A stretch of 64,000 bases of DNA from Myxococcus sp. RHSTA-1-4. GTDB lineage: Bacteria > Myxococcota > Myxococcia > Myxococcales > Myxococcaceae. Shown here one piece after another: positions 46,698 through 55,600 of the stretch (its first letter is position 1; every line of letters begins with the position of its first letter). The notes under the pieces were generated by a model, which was given only the letters and a program-made list of their open reading frames with translations, searched no databases and had not been told where the DNA came from. A program made the translations under genes and the position numbers. The stretch covers positions 1 to 64,000 of the forward strand of contig NZ_JAIQDG010000049.1 of NCBI RefSeq assembly GCF_020037125.1, written 5' to 3'.

Positions 46698-47443
46698 GTC
46701 TCGCTGCTCCACTCGAAGGTCTCCTCCGCCTCTTCCACCGCCTTCGGCACCAGCGCCTTGAGGAGGTCCGCGGGCCCGGCGCCCGCGGCATTCACTTCCA
46801 CCTGCCCCATCAGCGACAGGTCCGGATACGTCATGCAGACGATGGCCACCCGCAGCCCACCGCTCTCCGTCGCCTGTATCTCCGGGGTGATGCGGTAGCC
46901 CGGCACGCCCAGCTTCTTCAGCGCGCCCTTCGCCGCCGCCTTCGACTCCTTCGCCGGGGCCAGCCGCGCCCCGCGGCGCATCAGCCGCGAGCGCAGCCGG
47001 GCCTCCGTCGCCTTCACCAGGTCCGCCGGCAGCTTCCCCGTGCGGTCCTTCAGCCCATCCATGGCCACGTAGATGCGAGGAGGACGCTCCTGGTACGCCT
47101 TCAGCGCGCCCACCGCGTCGCTCACCGCCTCCTTCACCGCCGCGTCCGCTTCGCCCTTGTGCGCCTGGAGGCAGCCGAGCGCGGAGGGCTCCATCAGCTT
47201 CGCCAGACTCTTCGCCGCCGCCGCGCGCACCAACTCGCTCGCGTCCTTCAGCCCGGCACAGAGCAGGGCCACCGCTTCCGGGTCCTCCGTGGCGCCCAGC
47301 ACCAGCGCCGCCTGGGAGCGTGTACGTGGGTCCTTGCCCTGCTGGAGCTGGCGCCCGAGGAAGGCAAGACGGGAGTCACCCTGGGCCAGGGCCGCGCCGG
47401 GCGCGAGAAGCAGGAGGACGAGGAGGGAGGGCAGCAGCCGCAT
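46694..47443 (-). CDS. Secreted HEAT-repeat protein
   Basis: 249 residues. A signal peptide ending AALAQG, then two or three HEAT-type repeats (SQAALVLGATEDPEAVALLC, VRAAAAKSLAKLMEPSALGC), then a mixed alpha/beta C-terminal domain with YRITPEIQATESGGLRVAI. HEAT domains bind proteins. Predicted to be periplasmic. Translationally coupled to the HAMP gene. Divergent from the sedolisin gene across a 175-nt gap that should contain both promoters, none of which I can identify. Confidence 0.78.
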   Translation of the reverse strand: MRLLPSLLVLLLLAPGAALAQGDSRLAFLGRQLQQGKDPRTRSQAALVLGATEDPEAVALLCAGLKDASELVRAAAAKSLAKLMEPSALGCLQAHKGEADAAVKEAVSDAVGALKAYQERPPRIYVAMDGLKDRTGKLPADLVKATEARLRSRLMRRGARLAPAKESKAAAKGALKKLGVPGYRITPEIQATESGGLRVAIVCMTYPDLSLMGQVEVNAAGAGPADLLKALVPKAVEEAEETFEWSSET

Positions 47444-47618
47444 GGGAGGGGGAGGCGTGCGTGCACTCTAACCGGGACTGCCCGTTCGCGAACAGTTGCA
47501 CACCCCCCCGTGTCGCACCCACCTTCCCTCCGCGAAGTCGCACGGAGGGTCCTCCACGAGGGGGGGCGGGATGGAAGGCGGCCGGGTCGGAGCCGCCACG
47601 GGCCGGGGGAGCCACAGC

Positions 47619-49379
47619 ATGAGAGCAAGCATCCTTGCGGGCGTACTTCTTCTTCTGACGGCGCTGGGAGGCGCGGGGTGCCGCGACTCGGACAAGCTGG
47701 TGTCGGTGGGCAGGCCCAGGGCAGCCGGCCCCGAGCCCACACCGCCCCTGCCCGAGCCACAACCGGCGCCCACACCCCCACCGCCCCCCGCCGAGACGCC
47801 ACAGGACACGGACGGCCCGCCGCCGCTGCCGGACAACCTGGACCGCACGCCCGCGCCCACACCGGATGGCGTGCCCGGGCCCATGCCGGGCGTCTACACG
47901 GACCTGGGCCCCGCGCCGAACACGGACGTCATCCGCGGCCTGGTGGCGCTGCCCATCCGCAACAAGGCGGAGCTGGAGCGGACCCTCCGCGAGCTCTATG
48001 ACCCGGACAGCCCGCGCTTCCGCCGGTACATGACACCTCAGGAATGGAATGCCCGTCACGCTCCGTGGGAGCAGGACGTGAAGCTGGTGTCGGACCACCT
48101 GGAGTCGGTGGGCCTGAAGGTGGAGCGCGTCGCCACCAACCGGCTGCTCATCCACTTCACCGGCACGGTGTCCCAGTTCAATGAGGCCTTCGGCGTCCAG
48201 CTCATCGTGCTGGAGCGCAAGTCACCGCAGGGAGGCAATGACCCGCACAACGTGTACGGCCTGCCGCCCAACACGGAAATCAAGGCGCCCCAGTTCGTGA
48301 AGGAGCGCATCGCCTCCATCGTCGCGGTGGACCTGCCCACCGACCCGGGCCCGCTGCCCGGCGAGTTCGGCGAGGTGCCCACGGCCCAGCCCCAGCCGCT
48401 GAACGCGGCGCTCACGCCTCAGCAGGTGGCGAGCGCCTACGGCCTGACGCCCCTCTACCAGCGCGGCATCCGCGGCAGGGGCGTGAAGCTGGGCGTCACC
48501 ATCGGCGCGGGCTTCCGGTGGAGGGACCTGCGCGCCTTCTGGAAGATTTTCGGCATCGAGCGCGCGGACCCCACCGTGGTGCAGACCATGGAGCCGCCCG
48601 GCACGCGCTACCGCGAGGGCCAGCTCGACATCGAGTGGGCCAGCGTCATGGCCCCCGAGGCGGACATCGTCGTCTACATGGGCCCGGACGCCCGCAACAC
48701 GTCGATGATCTACACCTTCAACGAGGCCATCGCCCGGGGCGAGGTGTCCGTCATCACCGACTCGTTCGCCCACCGCGAGGACTCGGAGCCACGGGCGGTG
48801 CACGAGCAGTACAGCGCCTCCGCGATGATGGCCGCCGCGCTGGGCATCACCGTCATCGCGGCCGGCGGTGACTCGGCCGGCGTGGACGTGCCCTCCTCCA
48901 GCCCCTACGTCACCTCCGTGGGCGGCACGCAGCTGCGGATGAACGGGAACACGGTGGCGGCCGAGGTGGCCTGGCTCTACTCGGGCTCGGGCATCAGCAT
49001 GACCTTCCCCACGCCCGAGTGGCAGCAGGGCCTGCCCCAGGTGCCGCGCCGCCGCGCGGTGGCCGACGTGGCCCTCAACGCGGACACCGGCTACTGGTAC
49101 ACGTGGCTGGGCAACACCGTGCCCAACACGGGCACCTCGTTCGGCTCGCCCATCATGGCGGGGCTGATCGCGGTGGTGAACAGCGCGCGCGCGACGCAGA
49201 ACAAGCCCGCCGTCGGCTGGCTCAACTCGCAGCTCTACACGCGGCCCGACGTGCAGGCCACCTTCCGGGACATCACCCAGGGCGTCACCGACCGGCAGTA
49301 CGCCGCGGGCCCCGGCTGGGACATCCCCACCGGGTGGGGCGCCCCCAACGCCCAGGGCCTGTTCAACACGCTCCCCTGA
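47619..49379 (+). CDS. Sedolisin (S53) family peptidase, lipoprotein
   Basis: 586 residues from the ATG at 47619, preceded by GGGGGAG; an upstream extension is rejected because the lipoprotein signal starts here (LLLLTALGGAGC). A Pro-rich spacer (about 30-90) is followed by the S53 pro-domain (LYDPDSPRFRRYMTPQEW) and the catalytic domain. Catalytic residues can be placed as E333 and D337 (EGQLDIEW), oxyanion D381 (ITDSF) and S507 (GTSFGSP). The C-terminal calcium site is present (DITQG...GPGWDIPTGWGAPN). Acid-active serine-carboxyl peptidase, probably surface-attached; predation or protein turnover is an inference. Confidence 0.9.
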   Translation: MRASILAGVLLLLTALGGAGCRDSDKLVSVGRPRAAGPEPTPPLPEPQPAPTPPPPPAETPQDTDGPPPLPDNLDRTPAPTPDGVPGPMPGVYTDLGPAPNTDVIRGLVALPIRNKAELERTLRELYDPDSPRFRRYMTPQEWNARHAPWEQDVKLVSDHLESVGLKVERVATNRLLIHFTGTVSQFNEAFGVQLIVLERKSPQGGNDPHNVYGLPPNTEIKAPQFVKERIASIVAVDLPTDPGPLPGEFGEVPTAQPQPLNAALTPQQVASAYGLTPLYQRGIRGRGVKLGVTIGAGFRWRDLRAFWKIFGIERADPTVVQTMEPPGTRYREGQLDIEWASVMAPEADIVVYMGPDARNTSMIYTFNEAIARGEVSVITDSFAHREDSEPRAVHEQYSASAMMAAALGITVIAAGGDSAGVDVPSSSPYVTSVGGTQLRMNGNTVAAEVAWLYSGSGISMTFPTPEWQQGLPQVPRRRAVADVALNADTGYWYTWLGNTVPNTGTSFGSPIMAGLIAVVNSARATQNKPAVGWLNSQLYTRPDVQATFRDITQGVTDRQYAAGPGWDIPTGWGAPNAQGLFNTLP

Positions 49380-49532
49380 CGGGGCCCTCGGTTCCAAGGC
49401 GCGGGTGGGAGGCGGCCCGTCGGGCCCCTCGCCCCCCCCGGTGAAGCAGGAGCGGAGAGGCCCTTCGCCGTCCGCTGATCCGGAAATCAGCCGTCCTGGG
49501 GTAATGTGCGCCGCTCCAGGAGGGCTCGCCAG

Positions 49533-50339
49533 GTGTCTTTCACTTCCCGGTTGGAAGGTCTGCTCCATCACGTGGGGTTGGGCGGTGTCGTGGGTGAGGT
49601 GCGCGCGAAGCTGGGGCTCGCGCGAGAAAAGGCTCCGGCCCGGAACGAGGTGGTGAGGCACGCTCCACCGCCTCGCCCGCCCCCGGAGCCGGCGAAGACC
49701 GTGGTCGAGCGCACGCCGCGCCCGAGGCCGCTCGCCGGGAGCGAGCCCGCTTCCGAGCCCGTGGCCGCGCTCGAGCCCCGGGTCGAAGCCGTCGCGCCCC
49801 CGGCGGAGTCTCCGGCGCCGAAGGCCGCCGCGTCCAAGCGCGCGAAGGTGAAGAAGGCCCGCGCCGCGAAGGGCGGGAAGGCCGCCGCACGGGACGCCAC
49901 CGAGGCCGCCCCGTCGAAGAAGGCGCGCAAGAGCACGTCGAAGGCGCGTCCGAAGCCGAAGAAGGCGGCGCGCGCCAGCGGCGAGGCCGTGTCCCAGGAT
50001 GCGTCCGAGGCCGTGTCCCGGCTGGTGGAGGCGCTGCGGGCGCATCCCCGGCACGAGGCGCTGGTCTCCGCGGGCAAGCAGAAGGACCAGCTCGTGCGCT
50101 CGCTCATCCCGCTCTACCTCGCCCGCGCCGTGGACACGGACCTGGAGGTGACGTCGGGCACCACGTCGCGCTTCTGGGGCGAGCTGGGCGTCACGTACGC
50201 CGCGCCCAACGCCGCGAAGGCGCTCCGCCTGCACAGCGGCTACGCGCAGGACACGAAGAAGGGCAAGGCGATTACCGCCCGCGGCATCCAGTACGTGGAG
50301 GAGGCCCTGGAGCGCCTCCGCGAACCTGCGTCCCGGTAG
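49533..50339 (+). CDS. Protein with histone-like Lys/Ala-rich region
   Basis: 268 residues. The start is the GTG at 49533, with a perfect AGGAGGG (49518-49524) 8 nt before it. An N-terminal helix (SFTSRLEGLLHHVGLGGVV) is followed by a Pro-rich segment and a Lys/Ala/Arg-rich tail-like region (about 100-155, KKARAAKGGKAAARD) that resembles histone H1-type tails. The C-terminal domain of about 110 residues (from VSRLVEALRAHPRHEALVSAG) is globular and unrecognised. Nucleic-acid binding is suggested by composition only. Confidence 0.65.
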   Translation: MSFTSRLEGLLHHVGLGGVVGEVRAKLGLAREKAPARNEVVRHAPPPRPPPEPAKTVVERTPRPRPLAGSEPASEPVAALEPRVEAVAPPAESPAPKAAASKRAKVKKARAAKGGKAAARDATEAAPSKKARKSTSKARPKPKKAARASGEAVSQDASEAVSRLVEALRAHPRHEALVSAGKQKDQLVRSLIPLYLARAVDTDLEVTSGTTSRFWGELGVTYAAPNAAKALRLHSGYAQDTKKGKAITARGIQYVEEALERLREPASR

Positions 50340-50364
50340 GCGCCGTCCCTGGAGGGGGAACACC

Positions 50365-51165
50365 ATGTCGATGCGTGCATTCGTGCTGGCGTCGTTCGCG
50401 CTGGCGCTGGCCTGGGCCCCGCTCGCGCGGGCCGAGGAGGCCGTGGCTCTCATCTGGAAGGGCTCGAAGAAGAAGGCGGAGGTGGAGGGCCTGAAACCCA
50501 CCTGGGAGCCGCTCGGACAGCTCCTCGCCGACGGGGGCGTGGTCTTCCCGGAGGGGTTCCCCACGCTGGTCGAGAGCCGCACCATCCGCGGCCTCAAGCC
50601 CGGCTTCTGGGTCTGGGTCGTCGGCTTCTGCCCCGCGGATGACAGCGGCCGCGTGCTGGAACTGCTGAAGGCCGTCGCCCCCGACACCTACGCGCGCGAT
50701 GTGAACATCCCCGGCAAGAAGCTGGCGTGCCCCGAGGCCGGCAAGGCGACCCTGAAAGAGGACTCCCGCTCCTTCAAGCTGAGCGGGGGCCGGCGGCTGC
50801 GCGTCCTTACCCACGAGGAGTCCAGCCAGCCCGAGGGAGATGAGCCCGGCGACTCGTACACCCGCACCCGCTACACCTTCGTCCTCATGAGCAAGTCGGG
50901 AGAGGTGCTCGACACCACGAGCGCGGTGGGCGAGGAGACCTTCTCCGGCGACCCTCGCAACGGCCCCTCGGCCTACCGCTGCCTCGTCTCGGACCTCAGC
51001 GCCGGCGACGACGGCAGCGTGGAGTTCATCCGGAGCTGCCAGGCCGCCGTCGCGGAGTGCGGCTCGCTGGTGAGCGCTGACGAGGTCACCCTCCTCACCG
51101 TGTCCGGAGACGAGCTGAAGAGCCACGAGGAGCGCCGCAACGAGGAGTACATGGAGTGCGGGTAG
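50365..51165 (+). CDS. Secreted protein of unknown function
   Basis: 266 residues, ATG at 50365 with GGAGGGGGA upstream. Signal peptide (LASFALALAWAPLARAEE). The mature part contains GFWVWVVGFCPADD, a charged middle and four to six cysteines (CRCLV, RSCQAAVAEC). I recognise no family. Same strand as its neighbours, 25 nt after the histone-like gene and 102 nt before the next lipoprotein. Confidence 0.65.
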   Translation: MSMRAFVLASFALALAWAPLARAEEAVALIWKGSKKKAEVEGLKPTWEPLGQLLADGGVVFPEGFPTLVESRTIRGLKPGFWVWVVGFCPADDSGRVLELLKAVAPDTYARDVNIPGKKLACPEAGKATLKEDSRSFKLSGGRRLRVLTHEESSQPEGDEPGDSYTRTRYTFVLMSKSGEVLDTTSAVGEETFSGDPRNGPSAYRCLVSDLSAGDDGSVEFIRSCQAAVAECGSLVSADEVTLLTVSGDELKSHEERRNEEYMECG

Positions 51166-51267
51166 GCCCCGCTGGCAGCCTGCTGGCGGGCCAGCGCCCC
51201 TCGGGCCGTCCCGTGCCAACAGCCCTGGGGAGAATCGTCGCCTCCCACCGGCTGTTCGGCTCGGACA

Positions 51268-52446
51268 ATGACGTCTTTCATCAAGCGCACGCTCGCCACC
51301 TCGCTGGCCATCCTCTCCGTCGCCGGATGCATGGGCTCCGGCGGAAGTGACGGGTCCTCCGACGCGCCCGGGACTGGCCAGACTCCGGAGGCGACGTCGC
51401 CTACCCCTCTTGGCTCTGATGGCGCGACTCCCTCGCCGCTCAGTGCCTGTGCCCTGCCCGCCGGCCTTCCGTCCCAGCAGGGGAGCCTGCGCACCTGGCT
51501 CCGCCAGGCGTCCATCACCGCGCCGGACAGCGAGGGCTTCCGTGAGCCGAGCGGCACCGAGCTCATCGCCTTCGAGAGGGCCTTCAGCGCGCTGCTCTCC
51601 ACCGGTCCTTCCGCGGAGCGCGTGGCCGACTTCGCCCAGCTCGGCTTCTCGCTCTCCGCCTATCGCGACGAGGACAACGGCAACGGCTGGCTCGTCCTGA
51701 GCGACCTCATGCAGGGGCGCGGTGGCGGCACCTTCATCGTCAACCTCACGCCCGCGCGCGACCTGTGGCTGGAGACCCCGCACGCCGACTCCGACGAGGG
51801 CACCCTGAGCCAGGGCGCGGAGCAACTGATGACGCTCGGCGCGCGCGCGCTCCTCATCACCGGAGCCAACCGCTGCGCCGGTGCCGCGGTCAGCCCGTGC
51901 AGCGGCTCCACCCGTGTCTGCGGCACCACCGGCCAGCGCGTCTCCGACGCCGCGCACTACGCCAACAACTTCTTCACAGCCGCCCACCGCGCCCTGCGCG
52001 CCACCTACCCTGACGGCATCGCGGTCAGCGTCCACGGCATGGAAGCCTCCGAGGACGGGCCCGAGGCCGCTGTCGTCAGCGACGGCACCGCGAAGGACCG
52101 CGCCACCTCCCTGTCCGTGCGCCTGCGCGATGCCCTCAACCAGCGCCTGCCGGCGAGCCCGCGCCGCGTCTTCTCGTGCAACGCCCCCGACGACTCCGGC
52201 AAGCACCGCACGCTGTGCGGCACCACCAACATCCAGGGCCGCATCGACAACGGGGCCGGGGACGCCTGCTACTCCGAGGCCCCCGCCGCCAGCGACCGCT
52301 TCCTCCACCTGGAGCAGACGTCCCCGCTGCGCGGCACCGGCCCCGAGGCGGACGCCGTCATCGGGGCGCTCGCCGACACCGTGCCGTGCTCACTTCCGGG
52401 CAGTGGCCTGGGCTGCCCGGCCGCCGCCGCCACGGCCTGTCGCTGA
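51268..52446 (+). CDS. Lipoprotein, zinc amidohydrolase-like (poly-gamma-glutamate hydrolase / N-formylglutamate amidohydrolase-type)
   Basis: 392 residues, lipobox ILSVAGC with Cys21. An N-terminal helical part (about 90-140) is followed by a region with candidate metal ligands in PHADSDEGT (H172, E177) and SVHGME (H256), plus NIQGR and RFLHLEQTSPLR (E349). This order resembles zinc amidohydrolases of the poly-gamma-glutamate hydrolase/N-formylglutamate amidohydrolase group. The same order recurs in the protein encoded at 58519 and, in degenerate form, in the PgsC-like protein next door. I infer a hydrolase of an amino-acid polymer or peptide, probably surface-exposed. Family assignment is from pattern only. 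Confidence 0.5.
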   Translation: MTSFIKRTLATSLAILSVAGCMGSGGSDGSSDAPGTGQTPEATSPTPLGSDGATPSPLSACALPAGLPSQQGSLRTWLRQASITAPDSEGFREPSGTELIAFERAFSALLSTGPSAERVADFAQLGFSLSAYRDEDNGNGWLVLSDLMQGRGGGTFIVNLTPARDLWLETPHADSDEGTLSQGAEQLMTLGARALLITGANRCAGAAVSPCSGSTRVCGTTGQRVSDAAHYANNFFTAAHRALRATYPDGIAVSVHGMEASEDGPEAAVVSDGTAKDRATSLSVRLRDALNQRLPASPRRVFSCNAPDDSGKHRTLCGTTNIQGRIDNGAGDACYSEAPAASDRFLHLEQTSPLRGTGPEADAVIGALADTVPCSLPGSGLGCPAAAATACR

Positions 52447-52459
52447 TCCTCCCCGCGCG

Positions 52460-52477
52460 CGGTGCGTGCACGCACCG
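52460..52477. terminator. 18-bp palindrome after the hydrolase-like lipoprotein gene
   Basis: CGGTGCGTGCACGCACCG: perfect palindrome, able to form a 7-bp stem with a TGCA loop, 14 nt after the stop and followed by TGCCTTTGAG. Probable terminator, or a binding site for the operon beginning 200 nt further on. The remaining 52478-52679 has no feature I can support, apart from GGAG before the next start. Confidence 0.45.
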
Positions 52478-52679
52478 TGCCTTTGAGAAGGTGTCAACGC
52501 TCCGCGGTGCCCCCGTGGGCGTGACGGTGCGGCCCGGGTACGGTGGCAATGTCCACCGGCCGCCACTCGGGACCGCACCGGAAGGGGCCCAGGGTTTCCT
52601 GGCCGACGCTCGCCCTGTACCCCAGGGTGTGTGACTGGCCGGTGAGAAGAGGCTCCCTAGATTGGCCCGGAGCGACGTC

Positions 52680-55600
52680 ATGGCGCTCCTCTCCACATTG
52701 ACACTCTTCCCGGCTTACAGCCTCGACACCTCCATTCTGGCGGCGGTGCTCGTGGGCGTGCTCATCCTCGCCCTGCTCACCGAGACCTTCGGCTGGGTGT
52801 TCGTGGGCCTGGTGGTGCCCGGCTATCTGGCCTCGGTCTTCGTCATCCACCCCGAGGCGGGCATCACCGTCGTGGTGGAGGCGGTGCTCACGTACGCGCT
52901 CGCGCTCGTGCTCTCCGCCGGTATGAGCCGCACGGGAGCGTGGAGCGAGTTCTTCGGAAGAGACCGCTTCTTCGCCATCGTCCTCTCCAGCGTGCTGGTG
53001 CGCGCGCTGAGCGAGGCGGTGCTGCTGCCGCACGTGGGCCGCTGGCTGGACGCGCGGTGGGGCACGTCGTTCGCCCTGGACCGCAGCCTGCACAGCATCG
53101 GCCTGGTGCTGGTGCCGCTGACGGCCAATGCCTTCTGGAAGCTGAAGCTGCGTCGAGGGCTGTGGCAGGTGGGCGTGCCGGTGGTGCTCACGTACGCGCT
53201 GCTGCGCTTCGTGCTGCTGCCGGCCACCAACCTGTCCTTCAGCAGCCTGGAGCTGATGTACGAGGACGTGGCGCAGGACTTCCTCGCCAGTCCCAAGGCG
53301 TACATCATCCTGCTCACCACGGCGCTGCTGGCCGCGCGCTTCAACCTGAACTACGGCTGGGACTTCAACGGCATCCTCGTCCCGGCGCTGCTGGCCCTGA
53401 CCTGGCTGGAGCCGGCCAAGCTGGTGGCCACGCTGCTGGAGGTGCTGCTGCTGGTGCTGAGCACCCGCGCCCTGCTGGCCATGCCGGGCCTGCGCACCCT
53501 CAACCTGGAAGGGCCGCGGAAGACGGTGCTCGTCTTCTTCCTCGGCTTCGTCGTGAAGTGGTGCATCGGCTGGGCGCTGGGCGGCCAGATGCCGGGGCTG
53601 AAGGTGACGGACCTGTTCGGCTTCGGCTACCTGGTGCCCACGCTGCTGGCGGTGAAGATCCTCCAGAAGAAGGCGGTGGCCCGGGTGATGCTGGCCACGG
53701 TGCACACGTCGCTGGCGGGCTTCGTGGTGGGCAGCCTCGTGGGCTTCGGCCTGGCGCTGGTGGAGCCCCGCCCCGCCACCGCGCTGCCCCTGGAGACACC
53801 GCGCGCGCGGGTGCCGGGGCTGGGGCTGGACCAGAGCCCCCTGGGCGTCATGGCGCTGGCGCACGCCACCGCCCGCGAGAGCAACGCCAGCGGCCTGCCA
53901 CTGCGCCGGCGCAACGGCGAGCTGCGCCAGTACGCGTCGCTGTGGCGCGCGGCGGGCGCGTGGCTGGAGACGCAAGACGCGGACGCGCGGCGCGTGGTGC
54001 GCGAGCGCGCCGAGGCGCTGGGCCTGGAGCTGCGCGCGCTGCCGGGCACCTCGGAGGGAGCGCCCGAGCGCTTCGTGCTGATGGAGCGCGAGCGCGCCGA
54101 GGGGAAGCTGGGCTGGGACACCGCGATGCTGGTGCCGGGCGCGCCCGGGCCCGTGCTGGAGGTGCCACGCCCGCTGACGGAAGCCCCGAGCGCCGAGGCC
54201 GCCGCCGCCCTGTGCGAGCGCGTGCGGTGCCGCGCCATCATCGTCAGCGGCGTGGACACGTCCGGCGCCGGCCTGCGGCCCGGTGACGCCCTCAACGAGC
54301 CGGGCACGCCCCTGAACAGCGCCCATGCCGTGCTGTCCTCGCTGGAGCGGGTCCAGGTGCGCGCCGACGCGGCGCTGGCGCGCGGCAGGGCCCTGCTCCA
54401 TGTCCCTGGAGGCCAGGTGCCCCAGGCGCTGACGTCCCTGTGGCCCGGCATTCCCGTCACGGACGCGCCCCCGCCCGAGCCCGGCCTGAGCTGGGGCGAG
54501 GACCGGCTGAGCGTGCTGCGGGCGCACCCGCATGACCTGGCCACGCTGGCGCTGGAGGGAATGCCGGAGCTGCCCGCGCCCCTCACGCAGGCGCAGCTCC
54601 GCTCCGCGCTGCTGTCGCCCCGGGAGTCCGCGACGTACGCGGAGGGCGCGGCGCCACGGCCCACCGACGCGGAGCTGCTGGTGCTGGAGCAGCAGGTGGC
54701 CGCGCCGCTGCTGGGCGGTGGCGGGGCGACGGTGCCGGAGCCGCTGCGCGCGCGCTGGGCCTCGGCCATGGCGGGACTGATGGGCCTGGCGGTGCTGCCC
54801 GTGGAGGGCTGCGCGGACACGGGGCCCTGCTGGTGGGTGGCGGACGCGGAGGGCCGGCACGGCCGCGCCGGCGCGGCGCTGCTGGTGCGCCCGGATGGCG
54901 GACCGCTCGCCTTCGACGTGCCCGTGCCGGACCGCGAGCAGGGCACGCTGGCCGTGGCGCTGGAGGCATGGCAGGAGGCGCGCGCCCGCGCGTTGGTGGT
55001 GGCCACACCGGGAGCCCCGATGGCGGTGCAACACCCGGCCACCCAGGGCCACCTGCGCACCCCCTTCCAGGCCTTCCACCAGGCCGTGCACCGGGCGCTG
55101 CCCGGGGAGGCGGGGCGGGTGCTCCAGGTGCGCGGCTACTCGGGGAGGCCGGCGGTGAACGCGGACGTGCTGGTGGACGTGGGCGGCCCGGTGCTGCGGC
55201 CCGACCAGCGCCCGGCGGATTTGGAGCGGCTGCTGGCGAAGAGCGGGCCACTGGGGTGGCTCTCCTCGCGCGTGCGCTACCACGACGGCTCCCCGGAGCT
55301 GGCGGGCCTGTCGGACGCGAGCCCGCAGGGGACCTTCTCCCGCACCTTCGGCGGGGCGCGCATCGCCACGTTGTGGCTGTCCGAGCCGCTGCGCGGCGCC
55401 TTCGTGGGCCCGCGCCTCGTCGCCTCGGAGCTGGCCCTGGCGGGCCTGGCGAAGCCGGCGCCAGCCGAGAGCTCTCCCCTTCAGGCCCTGCTGAAACCGG
55501 GACTGGCGGTGTCCTCGCGGCCCGCGCCGGCGGCCCTGCGGGAGCACTTCGCCGCGCTCACCGCGAGCGCCGAGCGCTACCTGGTGCAGCAGGACGTGCA

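Noticed and set aside
52658..52663. TAGATT as -10 box for the PgsC-like operon
   Set aside because: It would leave a leader of only about 10 nt and overlap the ribosome-binding site; no matching -35 box at 17 nt.
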